Assembly (NCBI GenBank): GCA_022825945.1
Contig: JAJDVS010000066.1
Span: 1-64,000, forward strand
Source of the DNA: Pseudomonadales bacterium
GTDB lineage: Bacteria; Pseudomonadota; Gammaproteobacteria; Pseudomonadales; Pseudohongiellaceae
DNA length: 64,000 nucleotides
Direction: 5' to 3'
The notes below the pieces were generated by a model. That model ran no database searches, was not told the origin of the DNA, and saw only the letters and a list, made by a program, of their open reading frames with translations. Of the stretch, positions 37,979 through 47,964 are shown one piece after another (the first letter of the stretch is position 1; the number at the start of each line of letters is the position of its first letter). The position numbers and the translations under genes were made by a program.

Positions 37979-38548
37979 TCAGGCCTTGGGCAGGGTGACG
38001 CCCCGCTGGCCCTGATACTTGCCGCCTCGTTCCCGATAGGTGGTCTCGCAGCGCTCATCGCTTTCGAAGAAAAGCATCTGGGCTGCGCCTTCGCCAGCAT
38101 AGATTTTGGCGGGCAAGGGAGTGGTGTTGGAGAATTCAAGGGTCACGTGGCCTTCCCATTCGGGCTCAAGCGGCGTGACATTGACGATGATGCCGCAGCG
38201 GGCATAGGTGGACTTGCCGAGGCACACTGTCAGCACATTGGCAGGAATGCGGAAATACTCCACGGTGCGGGCCAGGGCAAAGGAATTCGGCGGGATGATG
38301 CACGATGGCTCCTCGATGCTGACAAAGCTCGTCTCGTCGAAGTTCTTCGGGTCCACCACCGCGGTGGTATGCACATTGGTGAAGATCTTGAACTCATCGG
38401 CGCAGCGCACGTCATAGCCATAACTCGAAGTGCCATAAGAAATCACCCGGTCGTCCCCCGCCTCCCGCACCTGACCCGGCGCAAAAGGCTCGATCATTCC
38501 CCGCTCCGCAGCCATCCTCCTGATCCACCGGTCGGATTTGATTGTCAT
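37979..38548 (-). CDS. dcd: dCTP deaminase
   Basis: A 189-residue trimeric dUTPase-fold enzyme that deaminates dCTP to dUTP for thymidylate synthesis. Conserved stretches are [33 protein letters not shown] in two adjoining blocks and the C-terminal [14 protein letters not shown]. The start [13 protein letters not shown] at 38548 matches the family; 56 upstream codons are excluded. Confidence 0.96.
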   Translation of the reverse strand: MTIKSDRWIRRMAAERGMIEPFAPGQVREAGDDRVISYGTSSYGYDVRCADEFKIFTNVHTTAVVDPKNFDETSFVSIEEPSCIIPPNSFALARTVEYFRIPANVLTVCLGKSTYARCGIIVNVTPLEPEWEGHVTLEFSNTTPLPAKIYAGEGAAQMLFFESDERCETTYRERGGKYQGQRGVTLPKA

Positions 38549-38714
38549 GCCAGTTCTCCAGGCTATGCAGGCCCCGCAACTGCCGCATGATAAAACCTTC
38601 ACGCCAGTGCTGCATCCCCCGCCTGTCGCAAATCCCTGCCTTCGGGTGATTTCGGGGGGCTGTTCCGGTATGATGCCGCGCGGTTTGTGAAGCTTCGCGG
38701 CGGGAGAAAGACCC

Positions 38715-38879
38715 ATGAGAAAGTGGGAATGCCAGGTTTGCGGATTCGTTTACGAAGAGGAGCACGGGCTGCCGGAGGAAGGCATTGCGCCGGGCACAGC
38801 CTGGGATGATGTTCCCGACGACTGGTGCTGCCCGGACTGCGGCGCGGGCAAGCACGACTTCGAGATGATCGAACTTTAG
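38715..38879 (+). CDS. Rubredoxin
   Basis: A 54-residue single-iron protein with the two knuckles CQVCGFVY and [12 protein letters not shown] (C-x2-C pairs) and the Asp/Pro-rich middle typical of rubredoxins. It carries one electron, for example to alkane hydroxylases or oxygen-reducing enzymes; no partner is adjacent. GGGAG lies ten bases before the ATG. It is followed 30 bases later by metG and may share its transcript. Confidence 0.93.
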   Translation: MRKWECQVCGFVYEEEHGLPEEGIAPGTAWDDVPDDWCCPDCGAGKHDFEMIEL

Positions 38880-38909
38880 CGAGTTGTCCCCTGAATCGAG
38901 GACTTTTCG

Positions 38910-40967
38910 GTGAGCCAGCGCCAGATTCTAGTTACCAGCGCCCTGCCCTATGCCAATGGCGATATCCATCTCGGTCACATCATGGAGGCGATCCAGACCG
39001 ATATCTGGGTGCGCCTGCAGAAAATGCGCGGCCACCGGTGCATCTACGTCTGCGCCGACGACGCCCACGGCACCGCCATCATGCTCAGCGCCGAAAGCCA
39101 GGGGATCACCGCCGAGGAATTGATCGGCCGGGTCCAGCGCGAGCACGAGCGCGACTATGCCGGTTTTCTCATCGGGTTCGACAATTTTCACAGTACCCAC
39201 TCCGAAGAAAACCGCGAACTCGCGGAATCGATCTATCTCGCGCTGGAAAGCAACGGCCATATCGCCCGGCGCAAGATTCGCCAGCTGTTCGACCCGGAAA
39301 AGAAGCTGTTCCTCGCCGACCGCTACATTAGCGGCGCCTGCCCGCGCTGCAAGGCCGAAGGACAATACGGCGACAACTGCGAGGTTTGCGGCTCCACCCA
39401 CAGCCCGGCGGAGTTGATCAATCCCAAATCCGCGCTGTCCGGCGCCACGCCGGTGGAAAAGGAGTCCGAGCATTTCTTCTTCACCGTGCCCGCCTTCAGC
39501 GAAATGCTGCGGCGATGGATCCAGGGCGGGGCGGTTCACCAGGCGGTGGCCAACAAGCTCGGCGAATGGCTGGGAGAAGGCCTCCAGGATTGGGACATCA
39601 GCCGGGACGCGCCCTACTTCGGTTTTGAGATTCCCGGCCAACCGGGCAAGTACTTCTACGTCTGGCTCGATGCGCCCATCGGCTACATGGCGAGCTTTCT
39701 CGACTACTGCAAGCGCGAAGGGCTCGATTTCGACGCCTGGTGGCGGCCCGGCGGCGACAGCGAAATCTACCACTTCATCGGCAAGGATATCGTCAATTTC
39801 CATACTTTCTTCTGGCCAGCCATGCTGGACAGCGCGGGCTACAAGAAACCCGATGCGGTCTTTGTCCACGGCTTCGTCACCGTGGATGGCACCAAGATGT
39901 CCAAATCCCGGGGCACCTTCATCAACGCCGGCACCTATCTGAAGCACCTGAATCCCGAGTACCTGCGCTACTACCTCGCGGCCAAGCTGGGCCCCGGCGT
40001 GGATGATCTCGACCTGAACCTGGAAGACTTCGTGCAGCGGGTCAATGCCGACCTGGTGGGCAAGCTGGTCAATATCGCCAGCCGCTGCGCCGGATTCATC
40101 GGCAGGAATTTCGACGGAAGACTCGCCGGCGCCGTTGACAACGAAGCCCTGATCGGGGAAATCCGGCAAGCGTCCGGCGTGATCGCCGAATTCTACGAGG
40201 CCCGGGAATACGGCAAGGCCATTCGCCAGATCATGGCCTTCGCCGACAAGGCCAACCAGTATCTCAACGAGCGCAAACCCTGGGAAATCGCCAAGACTGA
40301 TCGGCGGGCCCCGGAACTGCAGGCCATTTGCACTACGGGAATCAATGCTTTCCGCCTGCTCGCCGGCTATCTGAAACCCGTGCTGCCAGCCCTGGCGGCA
40401 AGGGCCGAGGAATTTCTCGCCATCGACCCACTCGCCTGGGCCGATCTCGACGTATTGCTGCTCGACCACCGAATCAACCGCTTCCGTCCGCTGCTGACCC
40501 GGGTCGAAGCGGACAAGGTGCGGGCCATGGTGGATGAAACCCGCTGGGAATGGGAGGCCCGGCAAAAAGCGGGTGGCAAGACCGACGGGCAAGCGCAATC
40601 AGCGCCCACCGAAGCCTTTGCCGCGGAAATCGACATGGATACGTTCGCCAAAGTCGACTTGCGCGCGGCCCGGGTCGCCGAAGCCGATTTCGTGGAAGGG
40701 GCCGACAAACTGCTGCGCCTGAAACTCGACCTGGGCCAAGACGAGACCGGCAATCCCATCGAGCGCACGGTTTTCGCCGGCATCCGCAGCGCCTACGATC
40801 CCGCCGATCTGGAAAACCGCCTCGTGGTCGTAGTCGCCAACCTCAAATCCCGCAAGATGAAATTCGGCATCTCCGAAGGCATGATCCTCGCCGCCGGCCC
40901 CGGCGGCGGGGAAATCTGGCTGCTGTCCCCAGACTCCGGCGCCAAACCCGGCATGCGGGTTGGCTAG
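38910..40967 (+). CDS. metG: Methionyl-tRNA synthetase
   Basis: A 685-residue class I synthetase. It has a GTG start at 38910, the HIGH-type motif [13 protein letters not shown], a zinc-binding CPRC...CEVC insertion, KMSKSRGTF near residue 331 and a C-terminal EMAP/tRNA-binding domain ([20 protein letters not shown]). Its TAG stop overlaps the first base of the repeat at 40967. Confidence 0.97.
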   Translation: MSQRQILVTSALPYANGDIHLGHIMEAIQTDIWVRLQKMRGHRCIYVCADDAHGTAIMLSAESQGITAEELIGRVQREHERDYAGFLIGFDNFHSTHSEENRELAESIYLALESNGHIARRKIRQLFDPEKKLFLADRYISGACPRCKAEGQYGDNCEVCGSTHSPAELINPKSALSGATPVEKESEHFFFTVPAFSEMLRRWIQGGAVHQAVANKLGEWLGEGLQDWDISRDAPYFGFEIPGQPGKYFYVWLDAPIGYMASFLDYCKREGLDFDAWWRPGGDSEIYHFIGKDIVNFHTFFWPAMLDSAGYKKPDAVFVHGFVTVDGTKMSKSRGTFINAGTYLKHLNPEYLRYYLAAKLGPGVDDLDLNLEDFVQRVNADLVGKLVNIASRCAGFIGRNFDGRLAGAVDNEALIGEIRQASGVIAEFYEAREYGKAIRQIMAFADKANQYLNERKPWEIAKTDRRAPELQAICTTGINAFRLLAGYLKPVLPALAARAEEFLAIDPLAWADLDVLLLDHRINRFRPLLTRVEADKVRAMVDETRWEWEARQKAGGKTDGQAQSAPTEAFAAEIDMDTFAKVDLRAARVAEADFVEGADKLLRLKLDLGQDETGNPIERTVFAGIRSAYDPADLENRLVVVVANLKSRKMKFGISEGMILAAGPGGGEIWLLSPDSGAKPGMRVG

Positions 40968-41014
40968 GAGCCTGCGCCGCAGGAATTCGCGAAGGCGAAA
41001 ATTCGCTATCGCCG
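40967..41014 (+). repeat. Type A half-copy of the GGAGCCTGCGCC repeat family
   Basis: GGAGCCTGCGCCGCAGGAAT then TCGCGAAGGCGAAAATTCGC and TATCGCCG is nearly identical to the left end of the 44613-44773 element. It directly follows metG. Confidence 0.88.
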
Positions 41015-41116
41015 GTTTCCCTTTCCGCAAAAAAGTTCTTCTGATTCCAGGCGGGGCGGGGCGCAATGTTATAGACTTTGCCGCAGTACTTGAGCACGCG
41101 CATACGGGAGGTCATT

Positions 41117-41596
41117 GTGGCAGGTCGTGGTATCAACAAAGTGATTCTGGTTGGCAATCTGGGAAATGATCCTGAGATTCGCTATACACCTGGTGGGGCA
41201 GCAGTCGCCAATGTCTCCATTGCGACTACCGAATTCTGGAAGGATCGCAATACCGGTGAGCGACAGGAGCGCACCGAATGGCACCGGGTGGTGTTCTTCA
41301 GCCGGCTGGCCGAAATCGTCGAGCAGTATCTGAAGAAGGGCGCCAAGGTCTACGTGGAGGGTAGTTTGCGAACGAATTCCTGGGAAAAAGACGGCATCAA
41401 GCGCTACACCACGGAAATCATCGCCAACGAAATGCGGATGCTCGATACCCGGGGCGGCGGCGAAGGCGGCGGATTCGAGCCGCGGCAGCCCGCCCAGTCC
41501 GCGCCCGGCGGCGACAAGCCCCAGGCCAAGGCAGCCGAAGCACAGGGCGGCGGTTCGAGTTTCGACAACTTCGACGACGACGATATTCCTTTCTGA
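41117..41596 (+). CDS. ssb: Single-stranded DNA-binding protein
   Basis: 159 residues: OB fold starting [20 protein letters not shown], a Gly/Gln-rich linker and the partner-binding tail DDDDIPF. The start is the GTG at 41117, with GGGAGG five bases upstream; the 13 upstream codons in frame are not family-like. It protects ssDNA and recruits repair and replication proteins. Confidence 0.97.
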   Translation: MAGRGINKVILVGNLGNDPEIRYTPGGAAVANVSIATTEFWKDRNTGERQERTEWHRVVFFSRLAEIVEQYLKKGAKVYVEGSLRTNSWEKDGIKRYTTEIIANEMRMLDTRGGGEGGGFEPRQPAQSAPGGDKPQAKAAEAQGGGSSFDNFDDDDIPF

Positions 41597-41668
41597 GCCC
41601 GGGCCGGTTCGCAACAGACGCCGTTCCAATCATCACAACATGCGCGAAAACGGTCCCGCCGCCCATCC

Positions 41669-42577
41669 ATGAAGCTGTTCCTCGTCGGCGCCAGAAGCCC
41701 CACCGGCAAGGCCCTGGTGGATATTCTGCGCAAGCGCAGGATTCCCTTTCTGGCGCCGGCGGAAAAGCATTTCACCCCGGACAACGCCGCCGCCATCGAT
41801 ACCATGATCGGCGAATACGAGCCGACCCAGCTTATCAACCTGGCGGACTTCATTTCCGGCAACCACAGCGCCCTGAAGCGCGCCCAATCCATGGAGGAAC
41901 GCTGCTGTTCCATCAATGCCGAACTGCCCGGGGTGCTCACGGAAATCTGCCAGCGGCGGGAACTCCCCCTGTTCCATCTATCCAGCGCCTATGTCTTCAG
42001 CGGCGGCAAGAAACTCGCCTATGGCGAACACGATACACCGGACCCGGCCGGAATCTATGGCCGCTGCTCGCTGGAAGGAGAGCGGCGGGTGCGGGAGCTT
42101 GCCAGCCACATCGTGCTGCGTCCCGGCTGGCTGTTCGGGCCCCACAAGCGCGGGCTGATCAAATCCTGGATTCGCTCGATCAAGCGCCACGAGGGGGCGA
42201 TCGACATCTGGCGCCGCCGCCTGAGCCCCACGAGCACCGAAGACCTCGCAGGCGCCATCGCCGCGGTCTGCCGGCAGGTGGACTGCGAGGCCAATGTCTG
42301 GGGTACCTACCACTATTGCGGACTGACGCCAGGCTGGGAGAAGGAAATCGCCTTGCTCACGCTGGAATACGCCGCCGCCCAGGACGAGGAAATCTACAGC
42401 CTGCTGGACCGGGTGGAGCTTACCGAAAAACCCGTCCGCGCCCCGGAGATTTTCAATTCGGTCCTGTCGGGGAAGAAACTCTTCGACACTTTCGGCATCA
42501 AGGCCAGAAGCTGGCGGGAACAATTGAAGAAAACCGTGCAGTCCCTGTACGATGCGGGCAAACGCGCCGCCGCATGA
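41669..42577 (+). CDS. SDR-like sugar-nucleotide-binding protein (RmlD-type), atypical active site
   Basis: A 302-residue extended SDR/RmlD-superfamily protein with a Rossmann start (MKLFLVGARSPTGKALVDIL) and LFHLSSAYVFSGG and LRPGWLFGPHKRG motifs. In active RmlD relatives the catalytic motif is Y-x-x-x-K (YGxTKxxGE). Here it reads YGRCSLEGE, with Ser in place of the Lys, so normal reductase chemistry is doubtful. It lies between ssb and moeA on the same strand. Biological role unknown. Confidence 0.75.
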   Translation: MKLFLVGARSPTGKALVDILRKRRIPFLAPAEKHFTPDNAAAIDTMIGEYEPTQLINLADFISGNHSALKRAQSMEERCCSINAELPGVLTEICQRRELPLFHLSSAYVFSGGKKLAYGEHDTPDPAGIYGRCSLEGERRVRELASHIVLRPGWLFGPHKRGLIKSWIRSIKRHEGAIDIWRRRLSPTSTEDLAGAIAAVCRQVDCEANVWGTYHYCGLTPGWEKEIALLTLEYAAAQDEEIYSLLDRVELTEKPVRAPEIFNSVLSGKKLFDTFGIKARSWREQLKKTVQSLYDAGKRAAA

Positions 42578-42607
42578 CGCGGCGCATATTGAATTCATGA
42601 AGCCTCC

Positions 42608-43837
42608 ATGAAACAGAATCCCGGCAGTTCCCTGACCCCGGTGGATGTCGCCTGCCGGATGATCTGGAGCGATGCGCCGCGCATCAGCGGCGTGGAATGG
42701 GTCGAACTCGCCGCCGCCGGGGGCAGAATCCTCGCGGAAGACTTCCGCGCGGCCATCGACATGCCGCCTTTCGCCAACAGCGCCATGGACGGCTACGCCG
42801 TGCGCGCCGGGGACGTGGCCAAGGCGCCGGCGCGGCTGCCGGTGCGTCGCCGGATTGCGGCGGGGGAGGCTGGCGGCGAACTGTCCCGGGGGGAAGCCGC
42901 GCGGATATTCACCGGCGCCGCCATGCCGATGGGCGCCGACGCGGTGGTAATCCAGGAAAACTGCCGGGCCGGACCGGGCGAGGTGACCATTCTGGAATCC
43001 GTCTCTCCCGGCGAACATGTGCGCCCCGCGGGAGACGCCATGGGCAAGGGGGAATTGCTGTTCAGCGCCGGGCATCGCCTCTTGCCTCAGGACATCGGCG
43101 TTCTTGCCTCCATGGGCAGCGCCAACGTCTGCGTGCGGCGCAAACTGCGCGTCGCCCTGTTCACCACGGGCAATGAACTCGTTGCGCCCGGCAATCCGCT
43201 GGGGCCAGGCCAGATCTATAACGGCAATTACTACGCGCTGGCAAGCCTGCTGCGCTCCTTGCCGATGGAATTGATCGATCTCGGCATCGCCGGTGACGAT
43301 CTGGAAGGCACCAGGGCGCTGTTGCGCAAGGCTGCCGCAGGCGCCGACTGCATCATCTCCACCGGCGGGGTTTCCGTGGGCGAAGAAGACCATGCGCGGG
43401 CGGCGGTGGAAAGCGAGGGCGAGCTGCGGCTGTGGAAACTCGCCATCAAGCCCGGCAAACCGCTGGCCTGGGGCAAATTGGGGGATACGGGGTTCTTTGG
43501 CTTGCCGGGAAATCCGGTGTCGGCCTTCGTCACCTTCTGCCTGATCGTGCGCCCCGCCCTGCTGGCGATGATGGGCGGCCTTGCGGCAGCACCCGCGGGC
43601 TACCGCCTGCCGGCGGGATTTGCCGCGCCGCGTTCGGGGGGGCGGCAGGAGTATCTGCGCGCTTCGCTGCTCACCGATGATCAGGGCAGGCAGCGCCTCT
43701 TCCCCGCCGCCAATCAGAGTTCCGGCGCGAGCTCTTCCCTGAGCCGTTCCGACGGGCTGCTTGTGATGCCGCCGCATACCGCCGTGACACCAGATGAACT
43801 GCTGGCGTTCATACCATATTCCGAATTGCTGGCCTGA
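42608..43837 (+). CDS. moeA: Molybdopterin molybdenumtransferase MoeA
   Basis: 409 residues with the MoeA signatures FANSAMDGYAVRAGD near residue 55, GDDLEGTRALL, STGGVSVGEEDHARAAVE, and GLPGNPVSAFVTF in the MogA-like domain. It inserts molybdate into molybdopterin-AMP to make molybdenum cofactor. No other moa/mob genes are in the window. The lipoprotein gene follows after three bases. Confidence 0.95.
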   Translation: MKQNPGSSLTPVDVACRMIWSDAPRISGVEWVELAAAGGRILAEDFRAAIDMPPFANSAMDGYAVRAGDVAKAPARLPVRRRIAAGEAGGELSRGEAARIFTGAAMPMGADAVVIQENCRAGPGEVTILESVSPGEHVRPAGDAMGKGELLFSAGHRLLPQDIGVLASMGSANVCVRRKLRVALFTTGNELVAPGNPLGPGQIYNGNYYALASLLRSLPMELIDLGIAGDDLEGTRALLRKAAAGADCIISTGGVSVGEEDHARAAVESEGELRLWKLAIKPGKPLAWGKLGDTGFFGLPGNPVSAFVTFCLIVRPALLAMMGGLAAAPAGYRLPAGFAAPRSGGRQEYLRASLLTDDQGRQRLFPAANQSSGASSSLSRSDGLLVMPPHTAVTPDELLAFIPYSELLA

Positions 43838-43840
43838 GCC

Positions 43841-44566
43841 ATGCCCATGCGACTGCCACCGCTGTCCAGCTTGCTGCTCGCCGCCTTGTTGCCGGCCTGC
43901 CAGTTGCAGTCGCCGGAAACGGAAACGACCGCGGACGATGCAATCGGGCTGCCTGATCTGCGCACGATTCCGGACGAAGAACTCCCGGTGGAGGAAATCT
44001 CCCCCGATGTGCGGCGATTGATCGCCGACCTGCTCTTCTCGGGTCTTCAGGCCCTCGATGAGGACCGCCTGTTAACGCCGGAGCATGACAACGCCTACGA
44101 TTTTTTCCGCGAGGCGCTGCAATTCGAGCCGGACAATGAAATCGCCCTTGAAGGCATGCGGGGCATTGTGGAGCGCTATCTGGAACTGGCCCTGGATTCG
44201 GCCAATCGGGGCAATTTCGCCGGCGCCGACCGCATGTTGGGGCGGGCGGAAATCATCGACGCCGCCCATCCCGGCATTGCCGAAGCGCGCCGGGCCATTG
44301 CCATCGAGCGCAATTCCGGCGATCTGTTCTACCCACTGGACGAGCGTGCGCTGCGCGGCCGCGGCGATGCGGTCCGCGCCACGCTGGCGGAAATCGCCGC
44401 CGAGGCCAGGGAGCGGGACGCATTCTTTCTCATCACCGCCCCCGACGATGAACTCGCCCGCTGGATCTATTCGGTGATGCGGGAATCGGTGCCGGGCCAC
44501 CGCCTGCGGGGTAATATCGAAATATCCGGCATCGCCCTGATAAGACTGAGACTGCCGGATTCCTGA
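43841..44566 (+). CDS. Putative lipoprotein with TPR-like repeats
   Basis: 241 residues with a lipoprotein signal peptide ending in the lipobox LLPAC (Cys about residue 19) and an acidic segment. Helical repeats follow (AYDFFREALQFEPDNEIALEGM, ADRMLGRAEIIDAAHPGIAEARRAI), resembling tetratricopeptide repeats. It is tightly linked to moeA. It may be an envelope assembly factor, but the function is unknown. Confidence 0.65.
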   Translation: MPMRLPPLSSLLLAALLPACQLQSPETETTADDAIGLPDLRTIPDEELPVEEISPDVRRLIADLLFSGLQALDEDRLLTPEHDNAYDFFREALQFEPDNEIALEGMRGIVERYLELALDSANRGNFAGADRMLGRAEIIDAAHPGIAEARRAIAIERNSGDLFYPLDERALRGRGDAVRATLAEIAAEARERDAFFLITAPDDELARWIYSVMRESVPGHRLRGNIEISGIALIRLRLPDS

Positions 44567-44612
44567 TTCCGGCGACCGATAGCTTTCCGCAAGCAGTGAT
44601 TGCCCGACTCCT

Positions 44613-44773
44613 GGAGTCTGCGCCACAGGAATTCGCGAAAGCGAAAATTCGCTATCGCCGCGCCCCTGGCCGGTCGGTTGAGGCGAATATTGGTGAATAT
44701 GCAACGAAATCGAGCGGCCAGGGGCGTGGACGGGAGCGGATTTGCAGCCGTGAATTCCTGTGGCGCAGGCTCC
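44613..44773. mobile_element. MITE-like element with 22-bp terminal inverted repeats
   Basis: 161 bases bounded by GGAGTCTGCGCCACAGGAAT-TC (left) and its inverse GAATTCCTGTGGCGCAGGCT-CC (right), 21 of 22 matching. A nested inner pair CGCCCCTGGCCG / CGGCCAGGGGCG lies inside. The left end equals the type A half-copies and the right end the type B half-copies found elsewhere. There is no coding capacity. It lies between the lipoprotein and DUF2333 genes. Confidence 0.85.
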
Positions 44774-44844
44774 CTGAGCGCTGTAACCGCTTGTATTTCC
44801 GCTCGTCACATTCGTGGCGAGACAATTCATGTAGAATCCCCGCC

Positions 44845-45903
44845 ATGGGCGAATGGATTAAAAACCGCTGGAGCGGCCTGCGCGGGAAACTGCGATGGCC
44901 CGCCATGGGCGTTGGCGGCGGGGCGCTGCGACGAGTGTCGCTATGGGGCGGCGGCGTACTGATTCTGGCCGTGCTCGCCCTGGGTATTTACTGGAGCGAT
45001 GAACCGGATGCCTTTTCCGTGCGGCTCAATACCAGCGAAAAACTCGCCCTCGGCGGCAGCGGGGAAGTCATCGGCGCGGCCACCACCGCCGCCATGATCC
45101 GTGTGGCGGAAACCCTGCTCGAAAAGCCCGGCGGCTACCTGAGCAACGACATCATGCCGCCGGGCGTGTATCTGGACAATATTCCCAACTGGGAATTCGG
45201 CGCCCTGGTTCAGCTTCGCGACCTGTCCCGGGCCATGCGCGAGAGCTTCAGCCGCTCCCAGTCCCAGTCCACCGAAGACCCGGACCTGATCATCGCCGAG
45301 CCGAGCCTCCATTTCGACAACAGCCGCTGGATTCTGCCCGCCTCCGAGAGCGAATACCGGGAAGCCGTGGACAGCCTCTATTCCTACCTCGGCAGGATTT
45401 CCGACAGCGGCGACAGCGATGCCCAGTTCTTCGCCCGGGCCGACAATCTCGCGGCCTGGCTGGAAGACGTGGGAACCCGGCTCGGCAGCCTGTCCCAGCG
45501 GCTCAGCGCCAGCGTAAGCCAGAATCGCGTCAATACCGACACCGCCGGCGAGCCGGCCGCGGCCCAGTCCACCCCCGGGGCCGCGGAAATCCGGGTGCAG
45601 ACTCCCTGGCTGGAAATCGACGACGTGTTCTACGAAGCCCGGGGCGCAGCCTGGGCGCTGATGCACTTTCTGCAGGCGGTGGAGATCGACTTCGCCGCGG
45701 TCATCGCGGACAAGAATGCCGGCGCCAGCCTGCGGCAGATCATCCGTGAGCTGGAAGCCAGCCAGGCCACGGTCTTTTTCCCGGTAATCCTCAACGGCTC
45801 GGGCTTCGGCATGTTCGCCAACCACTCCCTGACCATGGCCAACTACCTCTCCCGGGCCAACGCCGCAATCATCGATTTGAGAAATCTCCTGGAATCGGGG
45901 TGA
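44845..45903 (+). CDS. DUF2333 family membrane-anchored protein
   Basis: 352 residues: a basic N-terminus, one membrane helix (GGGVLILAVLALGIYW, about 35-50) and a large periplasmic domain with the conserved GGYLSNDIMPPGVYLDNIPNW and FARADNLAAWLEDVGTRLGSLSQRL. DUF2333 is conserved in gammaproteobacteria without an established function. The ATG at 44845 begins MGEWIKNRW; upstream in-frame codons lie in the MITE. Confidence 0.82.
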   Translation: MGEWIKNRWSGLRGKLRWPAMGVGGGALRRVSLWGGGVLILAVLALGIYWSDEPDAFSVRLNTSEKLALGGSGEVIGAATTAAMIRVAETLLEKPGGYLSNDIMPPGVYLDNIPNWEFGALVQLRDLSRAMRESFSRSQSQSTEDPDLIIAEPSLHFDNSRWILPASESEYREAVDSLYSYLGRISDSGDSDAQFFARADNLAAWLEDVGTRLGSLSQRLSASVSQNRVNTDTAGEPAAAQSTPGAAEIRVQTPWLEIDDVFYEARGAAWALMHFLQAVEIDFAAVIADKNAGASLRQIIRELEASQATVFFPVILNGSGFGMFANHSLTMANYLSRANAAIIDLRNLLESG

Positions 45904-45905
45904 GG

Positions 45906-46065
45906 CCCGGTCGGCGCAGCCGATAAGAAGCGAAGCTTCTTAAGGGCCGAACGACTTGCCATGGATGGCAAGGCCGGGGTTTGGCGAAGCCAAAAGAGTC
46001 GCGCCAAGGATGGCAGGCACGACCTGACAAAGGCTGTCACCCGGTCGGCACAGCCGATAAGAAGC
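45906..46065. repeat. Pair of 26-bp direct repeats, 134 bp apart
   Basis: CCCGGTCGGCGCAGCCGATA-AGAAGC at 45906-45931 recurs at 46040-46065 with one difference. Between them are short inverted words (GAAGCTTC; GCCATGGATGGC). The 45904-46220 gap shows no gene. Confidence 0.8.
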
Positions 46066-46080
46066 AAGGCCCAACTATCT

Positions 46081-46164
46081 GTCATTCTGCGCGGAGCGAA
46101 GCGTAGTCGCAGAATCTCACGCAGTGGCCCCCAATGAGGTCCTGCGACTGCGCGCGGGATGACG
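46081..46164. repeat. GTCATTCTGCGCG palindromic element, 84 bp
   Basis: It starts GTCATTCTGCGCGGAGCGAA and ends CTGCGCGCGGGATGAC. The arms pair (GTCAT...CGCG with CGCG...ATGAC; AGTCGCAG with CTGCGACT), so it can form a long hairpin. Same family as 8707, 8779 and 47965. Confidence 0.85.
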
Positions 46165-46220
46165 TGGGAAAAGGCGGCATTTGCGCATGGTTGCCAAACC
46201 GCCAGCATTGAGATTGAGGC

Positions 46221-47927
46221 ATGACCATACCCAACTGGCTCCCGGCCCTGAACTGGGCCAGAACCTACACCCTCTCCGATTTCCGCAGTGACACAATCGC
46301 CGCCGTGGTCGTGGCGGTCATGCTCATCCCCCAGGGCCTCGGCCTTGCCCTGGTGGCCGGGGTTCCACCCCAGGCCGGACTGTACGCCGCCATGGCAAGC
46401 CTGGTGACCTATGCCCTGTTCGGCAGCAGCCGCACACTTTCCGTGGGCCCGGTGGCGGTGCTTTCGCTAATGACCGCCACCGCCCTGTCCAGGCTACCAT
46501 TGGAGACCCCGGCGGAATACGCCGGCGCCGCGCTGACGCTTTCCTTTCTGACCGGCGTCATTCTGTTGCTTGCCGGATTCCTGCGGCTCGGATTCATCGC
46601 CAATTTCATCCCGAGGCCGGTGCTCGTGTCCTTTGTCACGGCATCCGCGATTCTCATCGCCATGAGCCAGGCGGGATTGCTGTTCGCGGTTCCGGTAAGC
46701 GGCGGCAATGCCCTGGAACTGCTGCTGTCCCTGCTCGCCAACCTGCCAGACACGCATCCGCCGACCCTGGCCCTGGGGCTGGGTGCGATCGTTTTTCTGG
46801 CATTTTGCCGCAAGCGCCTCGCCCTGCTGCTCGTACGGCTTGGCCTGCGGCGCACGACGGCCCGGTCGCTTTCCCGCACCGGCCCCATCTTGCTGGCGGC
46901 GGTCACAATCTGGCTGAGTTGGCAATTCCAGCTCGACCAGGCCGGGTTTGCCCTGCTTGGCGAAATTCCCTCGGGCCTGCCCGCGGTCACGCTGCCGGAT
47001 TTCTCCCCGGCCCTGCTTGGCGGGCTGTTCCTTTCCGCCCTGTCGCTGGCCATCGTCTGCTATGTGGAGTCGATTTCCGTGGCCCAGGCCCTGGCGGTCC
47101 GGCGGCGTCAGGCGATTGAGCCCAACCGGGAGTTGACCGGCCTCGGCGCGGCCAATCTGGCGACCGCATTCAGCGGGGGCATGCCGGTGGCGGGTGGCTT
47201 CACCCGTTCCCTGGTCAATTTCGAGGCCGGCGCCGTCACTCCCGCGGCAGGCATATTCGCCAGCCTGATGATCGCCCTGGTGGTGCTTTTCCTGACGCCG
47301 GTGCTGTATTGGCTGCCCAGGGTTTGTCTGGCCGCGGTGATTCTCGTCGCCGTGTACGCCCTGCTCGATTTCTCCATCGTCAGCCGCTCCTGGCGCCACT
47401 CGCGCAGCGATTTCCTGGCCGTGGCCATCACCCTGGGCGTCACCCTGTCCGTCAGCGCCGAAGCCGGTATCGGCGCCGGCATGCTTGCTTCGATTCTCCT
47501 GCATCTGTTCAAGACTTCCCGGCCGCATGTCGCCGTGGTCGGTCGGGTGCCGGGAACCGAACATTTTCGCAATATCAAGCATTACGAAGTGGAAACCAGC
47601 GACGCCCTGCTTTCGGTGCGAATCGACGAAGCGCTCTACTTTCCCAATACGCGCTACCTGGAAAGCTTGTTGTTCCGTCTCGTTGCCGAGCGGCCGGGGT
47701 TGAAACACGTGGTGCTGATGTGCCCGGCGGTCAATGACATCGACCTGAGCGCACTGGAAAGTCTTGAGAATATCAATGACTTGCTCGCTGAATCGGGAAT
47801 TACTCTGAACTTGTCGGAGGTAAAGGTTCCCATCATGAACAAACTCGCCGGCAGCCGCTTCCTGGAACGCCTCAGCGGCCGCAGCTACCTGTCCCAAAAT
47901 CAGGCCTTCGAGGACTTGCGTGAGTAA
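46221..47927 (+). CDS. SulP family inorganic anion transporter with STAS domain
   Basis: A 568-residue SLC26/SulP protein with about 11-12 hydrophobic segments and the signature VMLIPQGLGLALVAGVPPQAGLYAAM split over the first helices. The LSVGPVAVLSLM region and a C-terminal cytoplasmic STAS domain (FPNTRYLESLLFRLVAERPG, VNDIDLSALESLENI) follow. It transports sulfate, bicarbonate or another anion; the substrate cannot be told apart. It stands alone between two GTCATTCTGCG repeats. Confidence 0.9.
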   Translation: MTIPNWLPALNWARTYTLSDFRSDTIAAVVVAVMLIPQGLGLALVAGVPPQAGLYAAMASLVTYALFGSSRTLSVGPVAVLSLMTATALSRLPLETPAEYAGAALTLSFLTGVILLLAGFLRLGFIANFIPRPVLVSFVTASAILIAMSQAGLLFAVPVSGGNALELLLSLLANLPDTHPPTLALGLGAIVFLAFCRKRLALLLVRLGLRRTTARSLSRTGPILLAAVTIWLSWQFQLDQAGFALLGEIPSGLPAVTLPDFSPALLGGLFLSALSLAIVCYVESISVAQALAVRRRQAIEPNRELTGLGAANLATAFSGGMPVAGGFTRSLVNFEAGAVTPAAGIFASLMIALVVLFLTPVLYWLPRVCLAAVILVAVYALLDFSIVSRSWRHSRSDFLAVAITLGVTLSVSAEAGIGAGMLASILLHLFKTSRPHVAVVGRVPGTEHFRNIKHYEVETSDALLSVRIDEALYFPNTRYLESLLFRLVAERPGLKHVVLMCPAVNDIDLSALESLENINDLLAESGITLNLSEVKVPIMNKLAGSRFLERLSGRSYLSQNQAFEDLRE

Positions 47928-47964
47928 GGAGGCCGTCATTCTGCGCGGAGTGCGATCTTCCCCC

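Noticed and set aside
45384..46208. Minus-strand frames over the end of the DUF2333 gene and its downstream repeats
   Set aside because: They are antisense to a supported gene or composed of dispersed repeats, without start signals or domains.
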